This document shows, in pieces, positions 9,525-17,543 of a stretch of 64,000 nt of DNA. The notes under the pieces were generated by a model. That model was not told the DNA's origin. It ran no database searches and saw nothing but the letters and a program-made list of their open reading frames with translations. The stretch is from Ramlibacter montanisoli (GTDB taxonomy: Bacteria; Pseudomonadota; Gammaproteobacteria; Burkholderiales; Burkholderiaceae_C): positions 124,001 through 188,000 of the forward strand of contig NZ_JABFCS010000001.1 in the NCBI RefSeq assembly GCF_013087525.1. Direction: 5' to 3'. Every line of letters begins with the position of its first letter. Position 1 is the stretch's first letter. The position numbers and the translations under genes were made by a program.

Positions 9525-9557
9525 GGCAGCTCCTGGGGAATGGGGGCCGTGCGCGGC

Positions 9558-9782
9558 TCAATGGCCGCGCGGCTGGATGCGCTTGACCGGCGCGAGGAAT
9601 TCGCGGCCGACCGAGGCGCTCACGCGCTGGTAGTTCGAACGCGCCTGGTCGCTCAGCAGGGCGACCTGCACGTTGCCGTCGGCGTCGCAGGGGAAGGCGT
9701 AGCTGCGGCCGAAGCAGTAGAGGCCCTCGAAGCGCAGCTCGTAGCAGCCGGTGCGCGCGGACTCTTGCGATGGATGGCTCAT
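9558..9782 (-). CDS. small conserved hypothetical protein (74 aa)
   Basis: Start at 9782 chosen because GGAGACCGCC precedes it. The sequence CYELRFEGLYCFGRSYAFPC followed by DGNVQVALLSDQARSNYQR and VGREF matches a small Burkholderiales protein pattern I have seen repeatedly without a function. It is soluble, with no transmembrane helix. It is the first gene of a probable three-gene unit (9782 to 7608) whose promoter region carries the best copy of the recurrent regulatory motif. Confidence 0.7.
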   Translation of the reverse strand: MSHPSQESARTGCYELRFEGLYCFGRSYAFPCDADGNVQVALLSDQARSNYQRVSASVGREFLAPVKRIQPRGH

Positions 9783-9834
9783 GGCGGTCTCCGGGAGGTG
9801 GAGCACCCATCAGAGCAGGAGCGGCTGCGGCGGT

Positions 9835-9873
9835 CCATTGAACGATGGTCTCGCCGCTACCTTGGTGCAATGG
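9835..9873. promoter_or_regulatory. archetype of the recurrent motif: 39-bp dyad operator
   Basis: The whole 39 bp is an imperfect palindrome bounded by CCATTG and CAATGG. The left arm is ATTGAACGATGGT, and the right arm read on the other strand is ATTGCACCAAGGT. The arms are separated by about 9 bp (CTCGCCGCT). It lies 53 bp before the divergent gene at 9782 and 65 bp before the small ORF at 9938. It is the clearest definition of a motif found at many other promoters here. Confidence 0.75.
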
Positions 9874-9937
9874 ATCGCGCCTGCCGCATCTGGTGTCATG
9901 GCGCGTGACCGGGGACTCCCACCCCGCTGGAGCAGCC

Positions 9938-10201
9938 ATGACAGCGAGAGTCGGTGCAACGTGTGCTTCGCGCAGTGGCGCGACGCAGCGCCATGCGCAA
10001 CCTGCCCCATGCCGCGAGGCGTGGCCGACCACGCTGCGCTTCAGCCGGCGGCTGGGCGAGACCGTGCGCGATGCCGAATACGCCGCCTGGATGGAGGGGC
10101 CGGGCGGCCGGCGCACGCCGCACCTGCAGGAACGCGACGGCCTGGCCGGGGCACTGGAGCGGATCCTCGACTTCCTGCGGCGCACCCTCGCGCGCCCCTA
10201 G
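9938..10201 (+). CDS. small hypothetical protein (87 aa)
   Basis: ATG 9938 is preceded by GGAGCAGCC. The central WPTTLRFSRRLGETVRDAEY resembles a short motif (FPRTLxEAFP-DAEY) found in small Comamonadaceae proteins of unknown function. The C-terminus ALERILDFLRRTLARP is an amphipathic helix. It is transcribed divergently from the 9782 gene and shares the dyad operator region. The N-terminal 25 residues have weak coding character, so the true start could be later. Confidence 0.45.
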   Translation: MTARVGATCASRSGATQRHAQPAPCREAWPTTLRFSRRLGETVRDAEYAAWMEGPGGRRTPHLQERDGLAGALERILDFLRRTLARP

Positions 10202-10270
10202 CCCGCGAAGCCCGCGCACGGACGGCAGAGCGCGGATCCCTCGGGACCCGCTTCCTCGCTGGGGGCTGTA

Positions 10271-10798
10271 TCAGAAGGGCACGGAGAAACTGCTCCGGCG
10301 CGCTTCGAAGCGCGGGCGGCGGTCGTCGCGGGCTTCCATGCTGTAGCGCGACGGCGAAACCTGGTTGCGCCTGAGCGCCAGCTCGCCGCCCGTGAGGATG
10401 TCGCCCGAGCGGATCGCGGCCGCCAGTTCCGCCTTCGCCTGCTCGCGCGACTTGCCGGCCACCATCGGCACGGCCGGATACAGCTCCGGGAAGATCTCGT
10501 TGCGACGGGCGGATGACTCGCCGGAGGCGATGTCGCCCGTGCGCAGCGCCTCCGCGAGTTCGGCCTTGACCTGGTCGCGCGTCTTGCCTGGCACCTGCAC
10601 CGCCGCCGGGTAGCGGTGCGGGTGGACCTGGTTCAGGGGCAGCCCGAGTTCGCCGGGGGCGAGGATGTCCCCCGAGCGGATCGCCTCGGCGAGCTCGGCA
10701 CGGACCTGCGCCGGGGTGGACGCGCCCTGTGCCAGCGCGGGATTGGCGCCGGCGAGCAGGGCCAGCAGGGTGACGGGAACGATGGTCAGCAGTTTCAT
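10271..10798 (-). CDS. secreted DUF4148 protein with three repeats
   Basis: About 175 aa. Start at 10798 follows AAGAGG and gives a clean Sec signal peptide (LLTIVPVTLLALLAGANPAL, cleavage after ALA). The mature protein carries three copies of a 40-residue unit: a V/QVRAELAEAIRSGD helix, then GELGLPLNQV, then a YPA turn. That is the DUF4148 signature, a family largely confined to Burkholderiales with no known function. Two further DUF4148-type genes lie at 50788 and 51228. It is followed on the genome by an unrelated small ORF on the other strand. Confidence 0.82.
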   Translation of the reverse strand: MKLLTIVPVTLLALLAGANPALAQGASTPAQVRAELAEAIRSGDILAPGELGLPLNQVHPHRYPAAVQVPGKTRDQVKAELAEALRTGDIASGESSARRNEIFPELYPAVPMVAGKSREQAKAELAAAIRSGDILTGGELALRRNQVSPSRYSMEARDDRRPRFEARRSSFSVPF

Positions 10799-10885
10799 GG
10801 TCGGAATTCCTCTTGCAGTGGGTGGGTGGACGAACGCATGCATGCTCTGGAGGACGTGGCCGCCCATTGCAGATGCCCGGGTGAA

Positions 10886-10915
10886 GGCGCCCGCGGAGTC
10901 CTGGCCGCGGGCGCC
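10886..10915 (-). terminator. hairpin terminator behind the STAND-type ATPase gene
   Basis: GGCGCCCGCGG and CCGCGGGCGCC form a perfect 11-bp stem with an 8-nt loop, starting 5 nt beyond the ATPase stop codon on the minus strand. Only two T follow, so it is a structural terminator candidate rather than a classical one. Confidence 0.6.
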
Positions 10916-10920
10916 GCTTG

Positions 10921-11736
10921 CTAGTGGCGCCTGTCGCGGCGCGGAGGATCGGTGCGCAGCAGCCGGTGCAGCAGCTCCGGCCCCACGAGGTCCGCCAGCG
11001 TTGCGATGGCCACGTGCGGCAGCCAGGCGGCGGCCAGCTTGATGGCCAGCGGAATGCCGCCGACGCGCCGGCAGATCGCGATCGCGCCGCGCGTGTTCTC
11101 TCCGCTGAGGGCGAAGGTCGGCACGTGCCGCGCCGCCTCCTGCACGAACATTCGCACCGCGGGAAATTCCATCGCTGTCCGCGCGTCCAGCATGGCCGCA
11201 TCGGGCGGGAAGGCGAGGGGTGGGACAGCGAACGATGGCCCGTCCGGCGCATCGAGCATCCGCCCGGTGATCAGCACGTGCACGTCAGGGCGCACGCGCC
11301 GCAGCGTGCGCGCCACGCCGGCGATGCAGGCGGCATGGCGGTCGCAGTTGTCGATCAGCAGCAGCAGGCCGGCGAACTCCCCGGCGTGGTCCTCGGCCGC
11401 GGCGTGCGCCGGCCGTTGCGCCCGGATCGCAGCGGCGATCAGGGCACGCAGGTGCTCGCAGTCGAGGGCGCGCGCTGCATCGATCGCGCGGTAGCCGCCG
11501 CGGAAGGCGGGCGCGAGCTTCTGCGCGATGCGCAGCGCCAGCGCGCTCTTGCCCACGCCGGCCGTCCCGGTCACGTGCACCAGGCCGCTGTGCCGGACCT
11601 GGCCGGCCACTTCCGCGATCTCCTGTCCGCGGCCGACGAGCGCGGAGGAATGCCGGATGGTCGCGCCCGCAAAGGACGTCAGCGTGGCCGAGCCCTGGGG
11701 CTCGAGCGTCCAGGATGTTGCGGTGGTTGCGTGCAT
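10921..11736 (-). CDS. stand-alone STAND/NB-ARC-type ATPase
   Basis: About 271 aa. Walker A is VTGTAGVGKSALAL, Walker B is LLLLIDNCD, a sensor-like HVLITGR follows, and the GxP motif GIPLAIKLAAAWLPH closes the domain. This is the arrangement of STAND/NB-ARC ATPases. Such modules normally carry a winged-helix or LuxR effector domain and a repeat region for ligand sensing. Neither is present here, so the protein is either a truncated regulator or works with a partner. It lies downstream of a FixJ-type regulator on the same strand, separated by a 107-nt gap that holds a copy of the recurrent motif. Confidence 0.75.
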   Translation of the reverse strand: MHATTATSWTLEPQGSATLTSFAGATIRHSSALVGRGQEIAEVAGQVRHSGLVHVTGTAGVGKSALALRIAQKLAPAFRGGYRAIDAARALDCEHLRALIAAAIRAQRPAHAAAEDHAGEFAGLLLLIDNCDRHAACIAGVARTLRRVRPDVHVLITGRMLDAPDGPSFAVPPLAFPPDAAMLDARTAMEFPAVRMFVQEAARHVPTFALSGENTRGAIAICRRVGGIPLAIKLAAAWLPHVAIATLADLVGPELLHRLLRTDPPRRDRRH

Positions 11737-11787
11737 GGTGACCTCCTTGCGCAGGACCCATGAAACCGCAACACGCGCGCGCCCTCA

Positions 11788-11818
11788 ATTGACTGAAGGT
11801 GTCGCCGATACCAAGGAA
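11788..11818. promoter_or_regulatory. recurrent regulatory motif copy before the STAND ATPase gene
   Basis: ATTGACTGAAGGT, then GTCGC, then CGATACCAAGG, keeping the 18-bp offset between the two arms seen at other copies. It lies about 50 bp before the ATPase start (11736) and downstream of the FixJ-type gene ending at 11844. Confidence 0.6.
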
Positions 11819-11843
11819 CAGGGGAGGGCGGCCTGCGCGCGGC

Positions 11844-12476
11844 TCAGGCTTCGCCGGCGCCGGCGGAGCGCAGCTTCGCCGACATCTTCACCAGCTCGGC
11901 GAGCGAGCGGGCTTCCATCTTCTTCATGACGCGGCCGCGGTGCGCCTTCACCGTGATCTCGCTGATCCCGAGTTCGCCGCCCACCTGCTTGTTCAGGAGC
12001 CCGGAGACGACCAACGTCATCACCTGCCGCTCGCGCTGGCTGAGCGACGCGTGGCGTTCCCGCAGCGACCGCAGCGAGGTCTCCTCCTCCACTTCGACGT
12101 GGCTGCGTTCGACCGCCCGGCGGATCGCATCGAGCAGCACTTCCTCGTCGAAAGGCTTGGTCAGGAATTCCGCGGCCCCGGCCTTCATGGCGCGCACGGT
12201 CATCGGAATGTCGCCATAGCCGGTGAGGAAGATGATGGGCATGCCCGCGCCGTCGAGGGCGAGGCGCTCCTGCAGGTCCAGCCCGTTGAGGTCCGGCAGG
12301 TTGACGTCCAGCAGCAGGCAGCTGGCCGTGAGCGAGCGCGGGCGCGCGAGGAACTCCTGGGCACTGGAGAAGATCTCCGTCGCCCATCCCTCGGACTGGA
12401 TCAGCAGCTCCAGGGATTCGCGGACGGACACGTCGTCGTCCACGACGAAGATCGTGGGAAGGGTGCTGGACGTCAT
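11844..12476 (-). CDS. FixJ/NodW-type response regulator
   Basis: About 210 aa. The receiver begins [20 protein letters not shown] (acidic pocket). It carries the phospho-acceptor Asp in LLLDVNLPDLNG, the Thr in [12 protein letters not shown] and the Lys in FLTKPF. A LuxR-type helix-turn-helix follows (LSQRERQVMTLVVSGLLNKQ, then [20 protein letters not shown]). The start at 12476 is preceded by GTGAGG. It closely resembles the regulator at 18282-18941. No kinase is directly adjacent. A motif copy at 12569-12592 lies about 95 bp upstream, which suggests autoregulation. Confidence 0.93.
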   Translation of the reverse strand: MTSSTLPTIFVVDDDVSVRESLELLIQSEGWATEIFSSAQEFLARPRSLTASCLLLDVNLPDLNGLDLQERLALDGAGMPIIFLTGYGDIPMTVRAMKAGAAEFLTKPFDEEVLLDAIRRAVERSHVEVEEETSLRSLRERHASLSQRERQVMTLVVSGLLNKQVGGELGISEITVKAHRGRVMKKMEARSLAELVKMSAKLRSAGAGEA

Positions 12477-12568
12477 GCGGACCTCACTTGCGGATCGCAG
12501 CGCTGCTCGGCCCGGACGCCTGCAGTCGCTCTCTGCACGCCCGGACAGCATGCGCGCGACCGGCCCCT

Positions 12569-12592
12569 CGGTAAATCATACTTTGGTTGCGG
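12569..12592. promoter_or_regulatory. recurrent motif, one-armed copy upstream of FixJ-type gene
   Basis: CGGTAAATCATACTTTGGTT resembles the GGTAAAC-GATACCTTGGT arrangement of the copy at 32509-32541. It lies between the FixJ-type gene (minus) and the ExbB-like operon (plus). The second arm is not recognisable. Confidence 0.45.
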
Positions 12593-12733
12593 TTGCCGCC
12601 GGACTGCGCAACCGTGTTCCCGAAGGGCATGCGCGCGTCTCCACCCTCCAGCGCACCTGCTGCTAGTGCCGCGGGGCCATGACGGACCGGCGGGCGCGAA
12701 CGACCATGGGGCCAACCTGCGAAAGGACGACTC

Positions 12734-13204
12734 ATGGTCTCGTATCTCCGATGGTGGCTCCTGTTCCTGTGCAGCGGCGTGGGCCTCGTGCTGGCCGCGA
12801 TCAGCGGACACCTGGGCGCGATGTGGAACATCGATGCGCACAAGATCAGCTCGATCACGGTCGCCACCTACTTCCTGGTGACCGTGTTCATCGGCCGGCT
12901 GACCTGGCGCATCGCGCGCGGCGACCGCACCTGGCACGTGCGCTACCAGGAAGGCTACGACTATGCGGTGACCCTGATGACCATGCTGGGCCTGATCGGC
13001 ACGGTGGTCGGCTTCATGGAACTGCTCGCAACCTCGTTCGGTTCGCTCGCTTCCGCCGACGTCACGCAGGCACGCGAGGCGATCGGCACGCTGACAGCGG
13101 GTTCGTCGACCGCGCTGGTGAACACGCTGGTGGGCCTGCTCGGGGCGGTGGGCCTCAAGCTGCAGGTGATCAACCTCAACCTGGCGGCGCGTCGTGAGCG
13201 CTGA
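12734..13204 (+). CDS. MotA/TolQ/ExbB-like membrane channel protein
   Basis: About 156 aa with four hydrophobic helices near residues 6-26, 42-58, 78-98 and 118-140. MLGLIGTVVGFMELL followed by TAGSSTALVNTLVGLLGAVG matches the conserved channel helices of the MotA/TolQ/ExbB proton-channel family. The large cytoplasmic loop of true MotA is missing. It is the first gene of a tightly overlapping operon, and the next start (GTG 13194) lies inside its last codons. I infer that it forms a proton-driven or structural channel with the next protein. Confidence 0.78.
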   Translation: MVSYLRWWLLFLCSGVGLVLAAISGHLGAMWNIDAHKISSITVATYFLVTVFIGRLTWRIARGDRTWHVRYQEGYDYAVTLMTMLGLIGTVVGFMELLATSFGSLASADVTQAREAIGTLTAGSSTALVNTLVGLLGAVGLKLQVINLNLAARRER

Positions 13205-13853
13205 GGGCAGCGACAAGGCCACGGCGATGGCCGCGATCGACCTGCTGCTGAACCTGCTGATGCTGTTCATCGTGGTCTCGGCGATCGCCATCGCGCAGAT
13301 GAACAAGCCGGCGCAGGAGAAGTCGGTCGAACTCAAGGCCGAGATGGTGATCGAGCTGACCTGGGCCGACCTCAACTTCGACGACCTCGACCTGTGGGTG
13401 CTGCTGCCCGACGGGCGCAAGGTGGGCTTCAACAGCCGGGATTCCGGCGTGGCCAGCCTCGACCGGGACGACCGGGGAGGCTTCGGCGACACCTACGCCG
13501 GCGAGCATGGCGAGACCAGGGTGATCGCGATCAACAAGGAAACGACCGTCATCCGCGCCAACGTGCCCGGCCGCTATGCGGTGAACGTGCACTACTTCCA
13601 CCGCTACTCGGAGTCGGAGATCGGCGTGGCCCAGGCGAGCCCCGCGCCCGACCCCGTGGCGGTGAAGCTCACGAAGCTCAACCCGCGGCTGGTGGAGCTG
13701 GTGGAACAAACCGTCGCGCTGGGCAAGGTGGGCTCGCAGCGCACCGCCTTCTGTTTCGAACTCGATGCCGCCGGAGCGGTCTCGAACGTGGACACCACGT
13801 GCGACCTTCCCTTCGTCCCCACGGCCGCGGACCCCGTCCGCCAAGGAACCTGA
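13194..13853 (+). CDS. ExbD/MotB-like single-span protein with periplasmic beta domain
   Basis: About 219 aa. One N-terminal membrane helix (AIDLLLNLLMLFIVVSAIAI) has the ExbD/MotB-like acidic residue at its start. The periplasmic part reads ELTWADLNFDDLDLWVLLPD, then GFNSRDSGVASLDRDDRGGF, an Asp-rich beta-sandwich like DUF2135/YfaP domains. There is no OmpA peptidoglycan-binding domain. The GTG start overlaps the previous gene by 11 nt, so synthesis is coupled. I infer that it is the force-transducing partner of the upstream channel protein. The partner on the other side of the envelope is unknown. Confidence 0.7.
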   Translation: MSAEGSDKATAMAAIDLLLNLLMLFIVVSAIAIAQMNKPAQEKSVELKAEMVIELTWADLNFDDLDLWVLLPDGRKVGFNSRDSGVASLDRDDRGGFGDTYAGEHGETRVIAINKETTVIRANVPGRYAVNVHYFHRYSESEIGVAQASPAPDPVAVKLTKLNPRLVELVEQTVALGKVGSQRTAFCFELDAAGAVSNVDTTCDLPFVPTAADPVRQGT

Positions 13854-13855
13854 CC

Positions 13856-14429
13856 ATGCTGAAGGAACAACTGGGCCTGCTGTACCCGCTGGTCGCGATC
13901 CTGCTCGCGACGGCGGTGCTGGTGCTCTATGTCTACTACGCCAGCCCGCGGCATTACCATCAAGCTCCTGCTCGGCCCCGCGCTGCTGGCGGCGAGCGTG
14001 TTCGCGGTGCCGGGCGTCGGCGCCCGGCTGGGCTACGCGTGGCCCTCGCCGCTGCCCGCCTCGTTCCAGTACATCGCCCACAAGACGGTGGTCGTCGAGG
14101 GCGAGAAGCGGTGGATCGACGTCTTCCTCGTGTCGCGCAAGCCGCTGCACGGCGATGCGCGCGTGCATCGCATCCGCTGGACCGCGCCGGTGGAGAAGGT
14201 GCTCGACCAGGCGCAGCGGATGAAGGAGGATCCCGGCGGGGGCGAGATCGTGGTCAACGGCTCGCGCGAGGCCACGCCGGGTGGCGACGGCCATCCGGGC
14301 TATTCGGCGATGCGGGTGCTGCCGCAGGATCGCGTCCACAAGGGGCCGCCGGCGCAGCCGCGGCCGCCCGCCGTCGAGCCCCGGCAGGAACGCCGCCGCA
14401 GCCCCGCGGCGCCGGACTACCTGACGTGA
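13856..14429 (+). CDS. membrane protein of the ExbB/ExbD-like operon (frame broken near 13951)
   Basis: ATG 13856 follows the previous stop by 2 nt. The first 30 residues form a membrane helix (LGLLYPLVAILLATAVLVLY). After the break a second helix appears (GITIKLLLGPALLAASVFAV), followed by a soluble domain with FQYIAHKTVVVEGEKRWIDV and a Pro/Arg-rich tail. Removing one C in the CCCGC run near 13951 joins the two parts into one protein of about 190 aa. I recognise no family. Position makes it the third subunit of the membrane complex. Its stop overlaps the next start (GTGA). Confidence 0.65.
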
Positions 14430-14818
14430 GCGCCCGCGCAACGGGGGCCGGCGTGATCGGCAGCGACGACCTGCTGCAGGTCCTGTCCACGTACTTCCAG
14501 GCAGTCTACCACGGCGACGTGGTGGCGCTCGAAGGGATCTTCCACCCGAAGGCGATGCTGTTCGGCGAGGTGAAGGGGCAGCCGTACCAGAAGACGCTTG
14601 CCGCGTACCTGGAGGGTGTCGCTGCCCGCAATTCCCCCGCGCAGCTGGGCGAGCCCTTCCTGATGCGCACCCTGTTCATCGACGTGGCAGGACCGATCGC
14701 GCTGGCCAAGCTGAACTGTCCCATGCTGGGTTTCAACTACGTCGTGTTCCTGACGCTGGTGCGCATCGACGGCGGCTGGCGCATCGTGGGCAAGACGCTG
14801 ACCCACGTCGAGAGGTAG
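14426..14818 (+). CDS. NTF2-like (putative lumazine-binding) family protein
   Basis: About 130 aa, GTG start overlapping the previous stop. DDLLQVLSTYFQAVYHGDVV, LEGIFHPKAMLFGEVKGQPY and FLTLVRIDGGWRIVGKTLTH are the typical helix, cone and strand elements of the SnoaL/NTF2-like fold, closest to the lumazine-binding subgroup (Lumazine_bd_2). No catalytic role can be assigned. It is the fourth gene of the ExbB-like operon by overlap, though it could be an unrelated passenger. A slightly later GTG at 14453 is an alternative start. Confidence 0.8.
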   Translation: MSARATGAGVIGSDDLLQVLSTYFQAVYHGDVVALEGIFHPKAMLFGEVKGQPYQKTLAAYLEGVAARNSPAQLGEPFLMRTLFIDVAGPIALAKLNCPMLGFNYVVFLTLVRIDGGWRIVGKTLTHVER

Positions 14819-14823
14819 GCACG

Positions 14824-14851
14824 CCGCCGCCGCGGGAGACCGTGGCGGCGG
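14824..14851. terminator. hairpin between convergent operons
   Basis: CCGCCGCCGCGG, loop GAGA, CCGTGGCGGCGG. The 12-bp stem has one G-T pair. It lies just after the NTF2-like stop and before the end of the convergent ridA-like gene, so it can serve both. No T-run is visible. Confidence 0.55.
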
Positions 14852-14869
14852 GCGAATGGGTTCGCTTGC

Positions 14870-15357
14870 TCAGTCGTCCACTTCGAAGATCAGCTCAGCT
14901 CCACCGGCGAGCCGAGCGGCAGGCTGGCCACGCCCAGCACCAGGCGGCTGGGCAGGCGTTGCGTCCCGAGCACCTGCTGCAGCAGTTCCGATGCGCCGTC
15001 GGCGACCTTCGGGTGGTCGCGCAGTTCGCCCGAGCTGGCGATCGCCACGCCGATGCGCACCGCGCGCGCGATGCGGTCCAGGCTGCCCAGGTGCTCGCGC
15101 GCGAGCGCCAGTCCGTTGAGGACGGCGAGCCGCGCCGCCATGCGCCCGGTGTCGATGTCCAGCTCGACGCCCACGCGCCCGGAGTAGCGGGCACGCCCGT
15201 TCTCGGTGGCGAGCATGCCGCTGAGGAAGAGGAGCCTGCCGGCCTGCACCGCCGCGACGTAGGCCCCGAAGGGCTTCGGCGCCGGCGGCAGCACCAGTCC
15301 GATCTCGCGCACGCGCGCTTCGATGCCGGAGGCGGGGAGGGTTCGCGCTTCGGCCAT
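14870..15357 (-). CDS. RidA/YjgF family protein (frame broken near 14895)
   Basis: About 161 aa when repaired. RidA proteins deaminate reactive enamine/imine intermediates. Features are PPAPKPFGAYVAAVQAGRLL, LFLSGMLATENG and SLDRIARAVRIGVAIASSGE, typical of the YjgF-like group with a long N-terminus. As read, the protein stops after PVELS. In the next frame the expected ELIFEVDD tail follows to a TGA at 14870-14872, so one G was lost from CTGGAGCTG. It lies directly downstream of iorB on the same strand. Confidence 0.85.
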
Positions 15358-15360
15358 GGC

Positions 15361-17543
15361 CTATGCCTTCTTCTTCAGCGCGAGCGCCTGCCGGTCGATC
15401 GGCAGCCGTCGCAGGGGCACGCCGGTGGCGGCGTAGATCGCGTTGCGCAGCGCGGCGGCGCGGCCGCGGTGCCGGTCTCGCCGATGCCGCCCGGCGCTTC
15501 GCCGCTCCTGAGCACGTGCACGTCGATCCGCGGGACCTCGTTCATCCGCAGCACGCGGTAGTCGTGGAAGTTCGACTGCTCGATGCGCCCGTTCTTCAGC
15601 GAGATGTCGCCGTGCAGGGCCGCGCTCAGTCCGAACACGATGCCGCCTTCGAGCTGCGCGACCACCGTGTCCGGATGGACGGCGATGCCGGTGTCGACGA
15701 CGCAGGTCACCTTGCGCACGCGCACCTCGCCCTGCGGGTCCACCTCCGCTTCGACCACCGTGGCGATGAAGCTGTGGAACACCGCCTGCGCGCAGACGCC
15801 GCGCCCGGCGCGCGGCCCGATGGGCTGGCCCCAGCCGGAGCGGGCGGCGGCCAGCTCCAGCACGGCCTTCATCCTGGGCGACTTGCCGAGCATCGCCAAG
15901 CGGAACGCGATCGGGTCCTTGCCGGCCCTTGCCGCGAGTTCGTCCATGAAGGACTCGATCGCGAACACGTTGTTGTTGCAGCCGACGCCGCGCCAGAACC
16001 CGGTGCGCACCGCCTTCGGTTCGACCCGGAGGTACTCGATGCGCAGGTTGGGAATGGCGTAGGGCATGTCGACCGCGCCGTCCACCGCGTCGACGTCGAT
16101 GCCCTTCTGGAACGCAGCCGGCAGGAAGCGCGCCACCACCGAGGAGCCGCAGACCTTGTAGTCGAAACTCTCCACGCCGTCCTTGCCGAGGGTGGCGGAA
16201 ACGATGTCGCGGTACATGGGCCGGTAGTAGTCCTGCCGCATGTCCTCCTCGCGGCTCCAGACCACCTTCACGGGAATGCCTTCCAGGCGCTGCGCGATGC
16301 GCGCCGCGCTGGCCGCCATGTCGGCTTCCAGCCGCCGGCCGAAGCCTCCGCCGAGCAGGTGGTTGTGCACGGTGACCTTTTCTGGCGGCAGCGCCAGGAC
16401 CTTCGCCACGGCCTGCTGAACCCGGGCCATCACCTGCGTGCCCAGCCAGACCTCGCACCCGTCGCGCCGGACCTGCACCGTGCAGTTCAGCGGCTCCATC
16501 GTGGCGTGGGCAAGCAGCGGCAGCTCGTAGGCGGCTGCCACGCGGACGGCTCCGGCGACATGCTTGCGCGCATCCCCCACGGATTTCGCCACCACGCCCG
16601 GCCGGGTGCTGGCCGTCCGCAGCTGTTCCCACAAGCCCTGGCTGGAGGCACGCCCGTGCGGCCCGTCGTCCCAGGCGACCTTCAGCGCCGCCAGCCCTTG
16701 CTTGGCGGCCCACATGTGGTCGCCGACGACCGCGACCAGGTCGTCGAGCACGACCACCTTGTGCACGCCGGGAATCGCGCGGGCGGCGCGGTCGTCCACC
16801 TTGCGCACCTTGCCGCCGACGACGGGGCTCGCCGCGAGCGTCGCGAACTTCATCCCGGGCAGCAGGGTGTCGATGCCGAAGGCGGCCGTCCCGTTCACCT
16901 TGCCGGGGGTGTCGAGCCGCTTGAGCGAACGCCCGATGAGGGTGAACCGGGCCGGGTCCTTCAGGGGTGCGTCCTTCACCGGGGGCAGGGCGGCGGCGGC
17001 CTCGGCCAGTTCGCCGTAGGCGAGCTCGCGCCCGGTGCGCGCATGCACCACGTGCCCCTTGCTCGCCGAGCATTCGGAGGCCGGGACCTGCCAGCGCGCG
17101 GCCCCCGCCTGCACCAGCGTCGCGCGCGCGGAGGCGGCGGCGCTGCGGAGCGGTTTCCAGAAGGCACGGATCGAGTTGGAGTTGCCGGTGGTCTGGATGC
17201 CCAGCAGGGGGTTCACGTACAGCTTTTCGTCGGCGGGTGCGTGCCGCAGCACCACCCGGGAGAAATCCGCGTCGAGCTCCTCCGCCAGGATCATGGCGAT
17301 CGAGGTGTAGGTCCCCTGTCCCATCTCCACCTGCGGCATCACGAGCGTGGTGGTCCCGCTGCGGTCGATGCGGATGAAGGCATTGGGCACGAACCGGCCC
17401 TGCAGGTCCTCCGCCCCCTGGCCGGCCTGCGCGCGCGCAGCCCCGGGGACATGGAAGGCCAGCACGAAGCCGCCGGCGAGGGTGCCCTGCAAGAGGGCGC
17501 GCCGGCTCACCCCGGCAGGCGCAAGGTCGGCATGCGTCCTCAT
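15361..17543 (-). CDS. iorB: isoquinoline 1-oxidoreductase-type molybdopterin subunit (frame broken near 15460)
   Basis: About 727 aa. The large subunit of an aldehyde-dehydrogenase-like molybdenum hydroxylase. It starts with a twin-arginine signal ([20 protein letters not shown]), typical of IorB-like proteins that are exported folded with their cofactor. Visible motifs are [40 protein letters not shown] and [20 protein letters not shown], all expected for the cofactor-binding domains. The last 33 residues ([20 protein letters not shown]) are in another frame after a base loss in a GCCGC run near 15460. ATGA overlap with iorA upstream. Substrate unknown; N-heterocycles or aldehydes are typical. 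Confidence 0.88.

Noticed and set aside
9027-9782. Possible toxin-antitoxin pair
   Set aside because: Only a vague likeness of the 9027 protein to an antitoxin C-terminal domain; no RES or other toxin gene is adjacent.
12734-13853. Resemblance of the ExbB/ExbD-like pair to ZorA/ZorB of the Zorya defence system
   Set aside because: The second protein has no OmpA-like peptidoglycan-binding domain, the first lacks the long ZorA tail, and no helicase or nuclease genes follow.
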